Positions 12,210 to 25,700 of a DNA stretch of 64,000 nucleotides are shown piece after piece; positions within the stretch are counted from its first letter, which is position 1, and the number at the start of each line of letters is the position of its first letter. The stretch covers positions 682,001-746,000 of the forward strand of contig NW_026870425.1 of assembly GCF_963576545.1 (NCBI RefSeq), written 5' to 3'. The notes below the pieces were generated by a model, which searched no databases, had not been told where the DNA came from, and saw only the letters and a list, made by a program, of their open reading frames with translations. The DNA comes from Limanda limanda (lineage: Eukaryota > Chordata > Actinopteri > Pleuronectiformes > Pleuronectidae). The position numbers and the translations under genes were made by a program.

Positions 12210-15200
12210 TGTGATGAAAAATTCAAGAATATAACCTTTTCTTCCAAAAAAAGGCAGATCTCCCTGTTTCCAGCGCTTTTCTGACACTGCAGCTGATATG
12301 TGATGAAAAAGTCAAAATGTTAACCATTGCTTCCAAAAAAGGCTTATCTCCCCGTTTCCAGCTGTTTAGTGACATTTGGGATGATGTGTGATGAAAAATT
12401 CAAGAATTTAACCATTTCTTCCAAAAAGGCTTATCTCCCTGTTTCCAGCGCTTTTCTGACACTTGGGCTGACATGTGATGAAAAAGTCAGAAATCTTAAT
12501 CAATGCTTCCAAAAAAGGCTTATCTCCCCGTTTCCAGCTGTTTAGTGACATTTGGGATGATGTGTGATAAAAAATTCAAGAATTTAACCATTTCTTCCAA
12601 AAAAAGGCAGATCTCCCTGTTTCCAGCGCTTTTCTGACACTGGAGCTGATATGTGATGAAAAAGTCATAATGTTAACCATTGCTTCCAAAAAAGGCTTAT
12701 CTCCCCGTTTCCAGCTGTTTAGTGACATTTGGGATGATGTGTGATGAAAAATTCAAGAATTTAACCATTTCTTCCAAAAAAGGCTTATCTCCCTGTTTCC
12801 AGCGCTTTTCTGACACTTGGGCTGACATGTGATGAAAAAGTCAGAAATCTTAATCACTGCTTCCAAAAAAGGCTTATCTCCCCGTTTCCAGCTGTTTAGT
12901 GACATTTGGGATGATGTGTGATGAAAAATTCAAGAATTTAACCTTTTCTTCCAAAAAAAGGCAGATCTCCCTGTTTCCAGCGCTTTTCTGACACTGGAGC
13001 TGATATGTGATGAAAAAGTCAAAATGTTAACCATTGCTTCCAAAAAAGGCTTATCTCCCCGTTTCCAGCTGTTTAGTGACATTTGGGATGATGTGTGATG
13101 AAAAATTCAAGAATTTAACCTTTTCTTCCAAAAAAGGCAGATCTCCCTGTTTCCAGCGCTTTTCTGACACTGGAGCTGATATGTGATGAAAAAGTCAAAA
13201 TGTTAACGATTGCTTCCAAAAAAGGCTTATCTCCCCGTTTCCAGCTGTTTAGTGACATTTGGGATGATGTGTGATGAAAAATTCAAGAATATAACCTTTT
13301 CTTCCAAAAAAAGGCAGATCTCCCTGTTTCCAGCGCTTTTCTGACACTTGGGTCTGACATGTGATGAAAACGTCAGAAATCTTAATCAATGCTTCCAAAA
13401 AAGGCTTATCTTCCCGTTTCCCGCTGTTTAGTGACATTTGGGATGATGTGTGATGAAAAATTCAAGAATTTAACCTTTTCTTCAAAAAAAAGGCAGATCT
13501 CCCTGTTTCCAGCGCTTTTCTGACACTGGAGTTGATATGTGATGAAAAAGTCAAAATGTTAACCATTGCTTCCAAAAAAGGCTTATCTCCCCGTTTCCAG
13601 CTGTTTAGTGACATTTGGGATGATGTGTGATAAAAAATCCAAGAATTTAACCATTTCTTCCAAAAAAGGCTTATCTCCCTGTTTCCAGCGCTTTTCTGAC
13701 ACTTGGGCTGACATGTGATGAAAAAGTCAGAAATCTTAATCAATGCTTCCAAAAAAGGCTTATCTCCCCGTTTCCAGCTGTTTAGTGACATTTGGGATGA
13801 TGTGTGATGAAAAATTCAAGAATTTAACCTTTTCTTCCAAAAAAAGGCAGATCTCCCTGTTTCCAGCGCTTTTCTGACACTTGGGCTGACATGTGATGAA
13901 AAAGTCAGAAATCTTAATCAATGCTTCCAAAAAAGGCTTATCTCCCCGTTTCCAGCTGTTTAGTGACATTTGGGATGATGTGAGATGAAAAATTCAAGAA
14001 TTTAACCTTTTCTTCCAAAAAAAGGCAGATCTCCCTGTTTCCAGCGCTTTTCTGACACTGGAGCTGATATGTGATGAAAAAGTCAAAATGTTAACCATTG
14101 CTTCCAAAAAAGGCTTATCTCCCCGTTTCCAGCTGTTTAGTGACATTTGGAATGATGTGTGATGAAAAATTCAAGACTATAACCTTTTTTTCCAAAAAAA
14201 GGCAGATCTCCCTGTTTCCAGCGCTTTTCTGACACTTGGGCTGACATGTGATGAAAAAGTCAGAAATCTTAATCAATGCTTCCAAAAAAGGCTTATCTCC
14301 CCGTTTCCAGCTGTTTAGTGACATTTGGGATGATGTGTGTTGAAAAATTCAAGAATTTAACCATTTCTTCCAAAAAAGGCTTATCTCCCTGTTTCCAGCG
14401 CTTTTCTGACACTTGGGCTGACATGTGATGAAAAAGTCAGAAATCTTAATCAATGCTTCCAAAAAAGGCTTATCTCCCCGTTTCCAGCTGTTTAGTGACA
14501 TTTGGGATGATGTGTGATGAAAAATTCAAGAATTTAACCTTTTCTTCCAAAAAAAGGCAGATCTCCCTGTTTCCAGCGCTTTTCTGACACTTGGGCTGAC
14601 ATGTGATGAAAAAGTCAGAAATCTTAATCAATGCTTCCAAAAAAGGCTTATCTCCCCGTTTCCAGCTGTTTAGTGACATTTGGGATGATGTGTGATGAAA
14701 AATTCAAGAATTTAACCATTTCTTCCAAAAAAGGCTTATCTCCCTGTTTCCAGCGCTTTTCTGACACTTGGGCTGACATGTGATGAAAAAGTCAGAAATC
14801 TTAATCAATGCTTCCAAAAAAGGCTTATCTCCCCGTTTCCAGCTGTTTAGTGACATTTGGGATGATGTGTGATGAAAAATTCAAGAATTTAACCATTTCT
14901 TCCAAAAAAGGCTTATCTCCCTGTTTCCAGCGCTTTTCTGACACTTGGGCTGACATGTGATGAAAAAGTCAGAAATCTTAATCAATGCTTCCAAAAAAGG
15001 CTTTTCTCCCCGTTTCCAGCTGTTTAGTGACATTTGGGATGATGTGTGATGAAAAATTCAAGAATTTAACCATTTCTTCCAAAAAAGGCTTAACTCCCTG
15101 TTTCCAGCTCTTTTCTGACACTTGGGCTGACATGTGATGAAAAAGTCAGAAATCTTAATCAATGCTTCCAAAAAAGGCTTATCTCCCCGTTTCCAGCTGT

Positions 15201-16626
15201 TTAGTGACATTTGGGATGATGTGTGATGAAAAATTCAAGAATTTAACCTTTTCTTCCAAAAAAAGGCAGATCTACCTGTTTCCAGCGCTTTTCTGACTCT
15301 GGAGCTGATATGTGATGAAAAAGTCAAAATGTTAACCATTGCTTCCAAAAAAGGCTTATCTCCCCGTTTCCAGCTGTTTAGTGACATTTGGGATGATGTG
15401 TGATGAAAAATTCAAGAATATAACCTTTTCTTCCAAAAAAAGGCAGATCTCCCTGTTTCCAGCGCTTTTCTGACACTGCAGCTGATATGTGATGAAAAAG
15501 TCAAAATGTTAACCATTGCTTCCAAAAAAGGCTTATCTCCCCGTTTCCAGCTGTTTAGTGACATTTGGGATGATGTGTGATGAAAAATTCAAGAATTTAA
15601 CCATTTCTTCCAAAAAGGCTTATCTCCCTGTTTCCAGCGCTTTTCTGACACTTGGGCTGACATGTGATGAAAAAGTCAGAAATCTTAATCAATGCTTCCA
15701 AAAAAGGCTTATCTCCCCGTTTCCAGCTGTTTAGTGACATTTGGGATGATGTGTGATAAAAAATTCAAGAATTTAACCATTTCTTCCAAAAAAAGGCAGA
15801 TCTCCCTGTTTCCAGCGCTTTTCTGACACTGGAGCTGATATGTGATGAAAAAGTCAAAATGTTAACCATTGCTTCCAAAAAAGGCTTATCTCCCCGTTTC
15901 CAGCTGTTTAGTGACATTTGGGATGATGTGTGATGAAAAATTCAAGAATTTAACCATTTCTTCCAAAAAAGGCTTATCTCCCTGTTTCCAGCGCTTTTCT
16001 GACACTTGGGCTGACATGTGATGAAAAAGTCAGAAATCTTAATCAATGCTTCCAAAAAAGGCTTATCTCCCCGTTTCCAGCTGTTTAGTGACATTTGGGA
16101 TGATGTGTGATGAAAAATTCAAGAATTTAACCTTTTCTTCCAAAAAAAGGCAGATCTCCCTGTTTCCATCGCTTTTCTGACACTGGAGCTGATATGTGAT
16201 GAAAAAGTCAAAATGTTAACCATTGCTTCCAAAAAAGGCTTATCTCCCCGTTTCCAGCTGTTTAGTGACATTTGGGATGATGTGTGATGAAAAATTCAAG
16301 AATTTAACCTTTTCTTCCAAAAAAGGCAGATCTCCCTGTTTCCAGCGCTTTTCTGACACTGGAGCTGATATGTGATGAAAAAGTCAAAATGTTAACGATT
16401 GCTTCCAAAAAAGGCTTATCTCCCCGTTTCCAGCTGTTTAGTGACATTTGGGATGATGTGTGATGAAAAATTCAAGAATATAACCTTTTCTTCCAAAAAA
16501 AGGCAGATCTCCCTGTTTCCAGCGCTTTTCTGACACTTGGGTCTGACATGTGATGAAAAAGTCAGAAATCTTAATCAATGCTTCCAAAAAAGGCTTATCT
16601 CCCCGTTTCCAGCTGTTTAGTGACAT
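12210..16626. repeat. Duplicated satellite segment, ~3,189-bp offset
   Basis: A stretch of about 1.2 kb near 12.21-13.44 kb recurs near 15.40-16.63 kb with a fixed offset of 3,189 bp (18 dimers). Shared markers are AATATAACC at 12228 and 15417, a B unit with ACTGCAGCTG, a one-base-short A-run (CCAAAAAGGC) near 12421 and 15610, and an inserted T giving TTGGGTCTGACATG. Between these copies lies a second overlapping duplication (10.93-11.85 kb against 13.41-14.32 kb, offset about 2,479 bp). Edges are approximate. Confidence 0.75.
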
Positions 16627-17240
16627 TTGGGATGCTGTGAGATGAAAAATTCAAGAATTTAACCTTTTCTTCCAAAAAAGGCAGATCTCCCTGTTTCCAG
16701 CGCTTTTCTGACACTGGAGCTGATATGTGATGAAAAAGTCAAAATGTTAACCATTGCTTCCAAAAAAGGCTTATCTCCCCGTTTCCAGCTGTTTAGTGAC
16801 ATTTGGGATGATGTGTGATGAAAAATTCAAGAATTTAACCTTTTCTTCCAAAAAAAGGCAGATCTCCCTGTTTCCAGCGCTATTCTGACACTGGAGCTGA
16901 TATGTGATGAAAAAGTCAAAATGTTAACGATTGCTTCCAAAAAAGGCTTATCTCACCGTTTCCAGCTGTTTAGTGACATTTGGGATGATGTGTGATGAAA
17001 AATTCAAGAATTTAACCATTTCTTCCAAAAAAGGCTTATCTCCCTGTTTCCAGCGATTTTCTGACACTTGGGCTGACATGTGATGAAAAAGTCAGAAATC
17101 TTAATCAATGCTTCCAAAAAAGGCTTATCTCCCCGTTTCCAGCTGTTTAGTGACATTTGGGATGATGTGTGATGAAAAATTCAAGAATTTAACCATTTCT
17201 TCCAAAAAAGGCTTATCTCCCTGTTTCCAGCGCTTTTCTG

Positions 17241-18926
17241 ACACTTGGGCTGACATGTGATGAAAAAGTCAGAAATCTTACTCAATGCTTCCAAAAAAGG
17301 CTTATCTCCCCGTTTCCAGCTGTTTAGTGACATTTGGGATGATGTGAGATGAAAAATTCAAGAATTTAACCTTTTCTTCCAAAAAAAGGCAGATCTCCCT
17401 GTTTCCAGCGCTTTTCTGACACTGGAGCTGATATGTGATGAAAAAGTTAAAATGTTAACCATTGCTTCCAAAAAAGGCTTATCTCCCCGTTTCCAGCTGT
17501 TTAGTGACATTTGGGATGATGTGTGATTAAAAATTCAAGAATTTAACCATTTCTTCCAAAAAAGGCTTATCTCCCTGTTTCCAGCGCTTTTCTGACACTG
17601 GAGCTGATATGTGATGAAAAAGTCAAAATGTTAACCATTGCTTCCAAAAAAGGCTTATCTCCCCGTTTCCAGCTGTTTAGTGACATTTGGAATGATGTGT
17701 GATGAAAAATTCAAGAATATAACCTTTTCTTCCAAAAAAAGGCAGATCTCCCTGTTTCCAGCGCTTTTCTGACACTTGGGCTGACATGTGATGAAAAATT
17801 CAGAAATCTTAATCAATGCTTCCAAAAAAGGCTTATCTCCCCGTTTCCAGCTGTTTAGTGACATTTGGGATGATGTGTGATGAAAAATTCAAGAATTTAA
17901 CCATTTCTTCCAAAAAAGGCTTATCTCCCTGTTTCCAGCGCTTTTCTGACACTTGGGCTGACATGTGATGAAAAAGTCAGAAATCTTAATCAATGCTTCC
18001 AAAAAAGGCTTATCTCCCCGTTTCCAGCTGTTTAGTGACATTTGGGATGATGTGTGATGAAAAATTCAAGAATTTAACCATTTCTTCCAAAAAAGGCTTA
18101 TCTCCCTGTTTCCAGCGCTTTTCTGACGCTTGGGCTGACATGTGATGAAAAAGTCAGAAATCTTAATCAATGCTTCCAAAAAAGGCTTATCTCCCCGTTT
18201 CCAGCTGTTTAGTGACATTTGGGATGATGTGTGATGAAAAATTCAAGAATTTAACCATTTCTTCCAAAAAAGGCTTATCTCCCTGTTTCCAGCGCTTTTC
18301 TGACACTTGGGCTGACATGTGATGAAAAAGTCAGAAATCTTACTCAATGCTTCCAAAAAAGGCTTATCTCCCCGTTTCCAGCTGTTTAGTGACATTTGGG
18401 ATGATGTGAGATGAAAAATTCAAGAATTTAACCTTTTCTTCCAAAAAAAGGCAGATCTCCCTGTTTCCAGCGCTTTTCTGACACTGGAGCTGATATGTGA
18501 TGAAAAAGTTAAAATGTTAACCATTGCTTCCAAAAAAGGCTTATCTCCCCGTTTCCAGCTGTTTAGTGACATTTGGGATGATGTGTGATTAAAAATTCAA
18601 GAATTTAACCATTTCTTCCAAAAAAGGCTTATCTCCCTGTTTCCAGCGCTTTTCTGACACTGGAGCTGATATGTGATGAAAAAGTCAAAATGTTAACCAT
18701 TGCTTCCAAAAAAGGCTTATCTCCCCGTTTCCAGCTGTTTAGTGACATTTGGAATGATGTGTGATGAAAAATTCAAGAATATAACCTTTTCTTCCAAAAA
18801 AAGGCAGATCTCCCTGTTTCCAGCGCTTTTCTGACACTTGGGCTGACATGTGATGAAAAATTCAGAAATCTTAATCAATGCTTCCAAAAAAGGCTTATCT
18901 CCCCGTTTCCAGCTGTTTAGTGACAT
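17241..18926. repeat. ~1,062-bp tandem duplication in satellite
   Basis: About 17.24-17.87 kb repeats at 18.30-18.93 kb with an offset of 1,062 bp, exactly six 177-bp dimers. Shared rare variants include CTTACTCAATGC (17279 and 18341), AAAAGTTAAAATG, GTGTGATTAAAAATTC, CATTTGGAATGATG, and GAAAAATTCAGAAATC in a B unit. Copies are nearly identical, which points to recent unequal exchange. Confidence 0.8.
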
Positions 18927-21900
18927 TTGGGATGATGTGTGATGAAAAATTCAAGAATTTAACCATTTCTTCCAAAAAAGGCTTATCTCCCTGTTTCCAG
19001 CGCTTTTCTGACGCTTGGGCTGACATGTGATGAAAAAGTCAGAAATCTTAATCAATGCTTCCAAAAAAGGCTTATCTCCCCGTTTCCAGCTGTTTAGTGA
19101 CATTTGGGATGATGTGTGATGAAAAATTCAAGAATTTAACCATTTCTTCCAAAAAAGGCTTATCTCCCTGTTTCCAGCACTTTTCTGACACTTGGGCTGA
19201 CATGTGATGAAAAAGTCAAAATGTTAACCATTGCTTCCAAAAAAGGCTTATCTCCCCGTTTCCAGCTGTTTAGTGACATTTTGGATGATGTGTGATGAAA
19301 AATTCAAGAATATAACCTTTTCTTCCAAAAAAAGGCAGATCTCCCTGTTTCCAGCGCTTTTCTGACACTTGGGCTGACATGTGATGAAAAAGTCAGAAAT
19401 CTTAATCAATGCTTCCAAAAAAGGCTTATCTCCCCGTTTCCAGCTGTTTAGTGACATTTGGGATGATGTGTGATGAAAAATTCAAGAATTTAACCATTTC
19501 TTCCAAAAAAGGCTTATCTCCCTGTTTCCAGCACTTTTCTGACACTTGGGCTGACATGTGATGAAAAAGTCAAAATGTTAACCATTGCTTCCAAAAAAGG
19601 CTTATCTCCCCGTTTCCAGCTGTTTAGTGACATTTGGGATGATGTGTGATGAAAAATTCAAGAATTTAACCTTTTCTTCCAAAAAAAGGCAGATCTCCCT
19701 GTTTCCAGCGCTTTTCTGACACTGCAGCTGATATGTGATGAAAAAGTCAAAATGTTAACCATTGCTTCCAAAAAAGGCTTATCTCCCCGTTTCCAGCTGT
19801 TTAGTGACATTTGGGATGATGTGTGATGAAAAATTCAAGAATATAACCTTTTCTTCCAAAAAAAGGCAGATCTCCCTGTTTCCAGCGCTTTTCTGACACT
19901 TAGGCTGACATGTGATAAAAAAGTCAGAAATCTTAATCAATGCTTCCAAAAAAGGCTTATCTCCCCGTTTCCAGCTGTTTAGTGACATTTGGGATGATGT
20001 GTGATGAAAAATTCAAGAATTTAACCATTTCTTCCAAAAAAGGCTTATCTCCCTGTTTCCAGCGCTTTTCTGACACTTGGGCTGACATGTGATGAAAAAG
20101 TCAGAAATCTTACTCAATGCTTCCAAAAAAGGCTTATCTCCCCGTTTCCAGCTGTTTAGTGACATTTGGGATGATGTGAGATGAAAAATTCAAGAATTTA
20201 ACCTTTTCTTCCAAAAAAAGGCAGATCTCCCTGTTTCCAGCGCTTTTCTGACACTGGAGCTGATATGTGATGAAAAAGTCAAAATGTTAACCATTGCTTC
20301 CAAAAAAGGCTTATCTCCCCGTTTCCAGCTGTTTATTGACATTTTGGATGATGTGTGATGAAAAATTCAAGAATTTAACCATTTCTTCCAAAAAAGGCTT
20401 ATCTCCCTGTTTCCAGCGCTTTTCTGACACTTGGGCTGACATGTGATGAAAAAGTCAGAAATCTTAATCAATGCTTCCAAAAAAGGCTTATCTCCCCGTT
20501 TCCAGCTGTTTAGTGACATCTGGGATGATGTGTGATAAAAAATTCAAGAATTTAACCATTTCTTCCAAAAAAAGGCAGATCTCCCTGTTTCCAGCGCTTT
20601 TCTGACACTGGAGCTGATATGTGATGAAAAAGTCAAAATGTTTACCATTGCTTCCAAAAAAGGCATATCTCCCCGTTTCCAGCTGTTTAGTGACATTTGG
20701 GATGATGTCTGATGAAAAATTCAAGAATTTAACCATTTCTTCCAAAAAAGGCTTATCTCCCTGTTTCCAGCGCTTTTCTGACACTTGGGCTGACATGTGA
20801 TGAAAAAGTCAGAAATCTAAATCAATGCTTCCAAAAAAGGCTTATCTCCCCGTTTCCAGCTGTTTAGTGACATTTGGGATGATGTGTGATGAAAAATTCA
20901 AGAATTTAACCTTTTCTTCCAAAAAAAGGCAGATCTCCCTGTTTCCAGCGCTTTTCTGACACTGGAGCTGATATGTGATGAAAAAGTCAAAATGTTAACC
21001 ATTGCTTCCAAAAAAGGCTTATCTCCCCGTTTCCAGCTGTTTAGTGACATTTGGGATGATGTGTGATGAAAAATTCAAGAATTTAACCTTTTCTTCCAAA
21101 AAAAGGCAGATCTCCCTGTTTCCAGCGCTTTTCTGACACTGGAGCTGATATGTGATGAAAAAGTCAAAATGTTAACGATTGCTTCCAAAAAAGGCTTATC
21201 TCCCCGTTTCCAGCTGTTTAGTGACATTTGGGATGATGTGTGATGAAAAATTCAAGAATATAACCTTTTCTTCCAAAAAAAGGCAGATCTCCCTTTTTCC
21301 AGCGCTTTTCTGACACTTGGGCTGACATTTGATGAAAAAGTCAGAAATCTTAATCAATGCTTCCAAAAAAGGCTTATCTCCCCGTTTCCAGCTGTTTAGT
21401 GACATTTGGGATGATGTGTGATGAAAAATTCAAGAATTTAACCATTTCTTCCAAAAAAAGGCAGATCTCCCTGTTTCCAGCGCTTTTCTGACACTGGAGC
21501 TGATATGTGATGAAAAAGTCAAAATGTTAACGATTGCTTCCAAAAAAGGCTTATCTCCCCGTTTCCAGCTGTTTAGTGACATTTGGGATGATGTGTGATG
21601 AAAAATTCAAGAATTTAACCATTTCTTCCAAAAAAGGCTTATCTCCCTGTTTCCAGCGCTTTTCTGACACTTGGGCTGACAAGTGATGAAAAAGTCAGAA
21701 ATCTTACTCAATGCTTCCAAAAAAGGCTTATCTCCCCGTTTCCAGCTGTTTAGTGACATTTGGGATGATGTGAGATGAAAAATTCAAGAATTTAACCTTT
21801 TCTTCCAAAAAAAGGCAGATCTCCCTGTTTCCAGCGCTTTTCTGACACTGGAGCTGATATGTGATGAAAAAGTCAAAATGTTAACGATTGCTTCCTTAAA

Positions 21901-22767
21901 AGGCTTATCTCCCCGTTTCCAGCTGTTTAGTGACATTTGGGATGATGTGTGATGAAAAATTCAAGAATTTAACCATTTCTTCCAAAAAAGGCTTATCTCC
22001 CTGTTTCCAGCGATTTTCTGACACTTGGGCTGACATGTGATGAAAAAGTCAGAAATCTTAATCAATGCTTCCAAAAAAGGCTTATCTCCCCGTTTCCAGC
22101 TGTTTAGTGACATTTGGGATGATGTGTGATGAAAAATTCAAGAATTTAACCATTTCTTCCAAAAAAGGCTTATCTCCCTGTTTCCAGCGCTTTTCTGACA
22201 CTTGGGCTGACATGTGATGAAAAAGTCAGAAATCTTACTCAATGCTTCCAAAAAAGGCTTATCTCCCCGTTTCCAGCTGTTTAGTGACATTTGGGATGAT
22301 GTGAGATGAAAAATTCAAGAATTTAACCTTTTCTTCCAAAAAAAGGCAGATCTCCCTGTTTCCAGCGCTTTTCTGACACTGGAGCTGATATGTGATGAAA
22401 AAGTTAAAATGTTAACCATTGCTTCCAAAAAAGGCTTATCTCCCCGTTTCCAGCTGTTTAGTGACATTTGGGATGATGTGTGATGAAAAATTCAAGAATT
22501 TAACCATTTCTTCCAAATTAGGCTTATCTCCCTGTTTCCAGCGCTTTTCTGACACTTGGGCTGACAAGTGATGAAAAAGTCACAAATCTTAATCAATGGT
22601 TCCAAAAAAGGATTATCTCCCCGTTTCCAGCTGTTTAGTGACATTTGGGATGATGTGTGATGAAAAATTCAAGAATTTAACCTTTTCTTCCAAAAAAAGG
22701 CAGATCTCCCTGTTTCCAGCGCTTTTCTGACACTGGAGCTGATATGTGATGAAAAAGTCAAAATGTT

Positions 22768-25700
22768 AACCATTGCTTCCAAAAAAGGCGTATCTCCCCG
22801 TTTCCAGCTGTTTAGTGACATTTGGGATGATGTGTGATGAAAAATTCAAGAATTTAACCATTTCTTCAAAAAAAAAGGCTTATCTCCCTGTTTCCAGCGC
22901 TTTTCTGACACTTGGGCTGATATGTGATGAAAAAGTCAAAATGTTAACCATTGCTTCCAAAAAAGGCTTATCTCCCCGTTTCCAGCTGTTTATTGACATT
23001 TGGGATGATGTGTGATGAAAAATTCAAGAATTTAACCATTTCTTCCAAAAAAGGCTTATCTCCCTGTTTCCAGCGCTTTTCTGACACTTGGGCTGACATG
23101 TGATGAAAAAGTAAGAAATGTTAACCATTGCTTCCAAAAAAGGCGTATCTCCCCGTTTCCAGCTGTTTAGTGAAATTTGGGATGATGTGTGATGAAAAAT
23201 TCAAGAATTTAACCATTTCTTCCAAAAAAGGCTTATCTCCCTGTTTCCAGCGATTTTCTGACACTTGGACTGATATGTGATGAAAAAGTCAAAATGTTAA
23301 CCATTGCTTAAAAAAAAGGCGTATCTCCCCGTTTCCAGCTGTTTAGTGAAATTTGGGATGATGTGTGATGAAAAATTCAAGAATTTAACCATTTCTTCCA
23401 AAAAAGGCTTATCTCCGTTTCCAGCGCTTTTCTGACACTTGGGCTGATATGTGATGAAAAAGTCAGAAATGTTAACCATTGCTTCCAAAAAAGGCTTTTC
23501 TCCCCGTTTCCAGCTGTTTAGTGACATTTGGGATGATGTGTGATGAAAAATTCAAGAATTTAACCATTTCTTCCAAAAAAGGCTTATCTCCCTGTTTCCA
23601 GCGCTTTTCTGACACTTGGACTGATATGTGATGAAAAAGTCAGAAAAGTTAACCATTGCTTCCAAAAAAGGCTTATCTCCCCGTTTCCAGCTGTTTAGTG
23701 ACATTTGGGATGATGTGTGATGAAAAATTCAAGAATTTAACCATTTATTCCAAAAAAAGGCATGTCTCCCTGTTTCCAGTGCTTTTCTGACACTTGGGCT
23801 GATATGTGATGAAAAAGTCAAAATGTTAACCATTGCTTCCAAAAAAGGCTTATCTCCCCGTTTCCAGCTGTTTAGTGAAATTTGGGATGATGTGTGATGA
23901 AAAATTCAAGAATTTAACCATTTCTTCCAAAAAAGGCTTATCTCCCCGTTTCCAGCTGTTTAGTGACATTTGGGATGATGTGTAATGAAAAATTCAAGAA
24001 TTGAACCATTTCTTCCAAAAAAGGCTTATCTCCCTGTTTCCAGCGCTTTTTTGACACTTGGGCTGACATGTGATGAAAAAGTCAAAATGTTAACCATTGC
24101 TTCCAAAAAAGGCTTATCTCCCCGTTTCCAGCTGTTTATTGACATTTGGGATGATGTGTGATGAAAAATTCAAGAATTTAACCATTTCTTCCAAAAAAGG
24201 CTTATCTCCGTTTCCAGCGCTTTTCTGACACTTGGGCTGATATGTGATGAAAAAGTCAGAAATGTTAACCATTGCTTCCAAAAAAAGCTTATCTCCCCGT
24301 TTCCAGCTGTTTAGTGACATTTGGGATGATGTGTGATGAAAAATTCAAGAATTTAACCATTTCTTCCAAAAAAGGCTTATCTCCCTGTTTCCAGCGCTTT
24401 TCTGACACTTGGACTGATATGTGATGAAAAAGTCAGAAAAGTTAACCATTGCTTCCAAAAAAGGCTTATCTCCCCGTTTCCAGCTGTTTAGTGACATTTG
24501 GGATGATGTGTGATGAAAAATTCAAGAATTTAACCATTTATTCCAAAAAAAGGCATGTCTCCCTGTTTCCAGCGCTTTTCTGACACTTGGGCTGATATGT
24601 GATGAAAAAGTCAAAATGTTAACCATTGCTTCCAAAAAAGGCTTATCTCCCCGTTTCCAGCTGTTTAGTGACATTTGGGATGATGTGTGATGAAAAATTC
24701 AAGAATTTAACCATTTCTTCCAAAAAAAAGGCATATCTCCCTGTTTCCAGCGCTTTTCTGACACTGGAGCTGATATGTGATGAAAAAATCAAAATGTTAA
24801 CCATTGCTTCCAAAAGAGGCTTATCTCCCCATTCCAGCTGTTTAGTGACATTTGGGATGATGTGTGATGAAAAATTCAAGAATTTAACCATTTCTTCCAA
24901 AAAAAAGGCATATCTCCCTGTTTCCAGCGCTTTTCTGACACTGGAGCTGATATGTGATGAAAAAGTCAAGAATTTAACCATTTCTTCCAAAAAAGGCTTA
25001 TCTCCCTGTTTCCAGCGCTTTTCTGACACTTGGGCTGATATGTGATGAAAAAGACAAAATATTAACCATTGCTTCCAAAAAAGGCTTATCTCCCCGTTTC
25101 CAGCTGTTTAGTGAAATTTGGGATGATGTGTGATGAAAAATTCAAGAATTTAACCATTTCTTCCAAAAAAGGCTTATCTCCCTGTTTTTAGCGCTTTTCT
25201 GACAATTGGGCTGATATGTGATGAAAAAGTCAAAATGTTAACCATTGCTTCCAAAAAAGGCTTATCTCCCCGTTTCCAGCTGTTTAGTGACATTTGGGAT
25301 GATGTGTGATGAAAAATTCGAGAATTTAACCATTTCTTCCAAAAAAAGGCATATCTCCCTGTTTCCAGCGCTTTTCTGACACTGGAGCTGATATGTGATG
25401 AAAAAATCAAAATGTTAACCATTGCTTCCAAAAGAGGCTTATCTCCCCGTTCCAGCTGTTTAGTGACATTTGGGATGATGTGTGATGAAAAATTCAAGAA
25501 TTTAACCATTTCTTCCAAAAAAGGCTTATCTCCCTGTTTCCAGCGCTTTTCTGACACTTGGGCTGACATGTGATGAAAAAGTAAGAAATGTTAACCATTG
25601 CTTCCAAAAAAGGCGTATCTCCCCGTTTCCAGCTGTTTAGTGAAATTTGGGATGATGTGTGATGAAAAATTCAAGAATTTAACCATTTCTTCCAAAAAAG

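Larger units (their letters stand above)
8603..22767. repeat. Satellite array, type II block (first copy)
   Basis: This is the same ~177-bp dimer with a different variant set, starting abruptly. B units end GTCAGAAATCTT and the following A unit begins AATCAATGC instead of AACCATTGC. B units mostly read GGGCTGACATG, and many units carry GGCAGATCTCC, which adds a BglII-type AGATCT palindrome absent from type I. Other recurrent markers are AATATAACCTTTT, GATGTGAGATG and the rare CTTCCCGTTTCCCGCTG at about 8983, 10932 and 13410. Dimers that keep the type I style AAAATGTTAACC junction are interspersed, giving mixed four-half-unit periods of about 354 bp. No other element interrupts the block. Confidence 0.93.
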
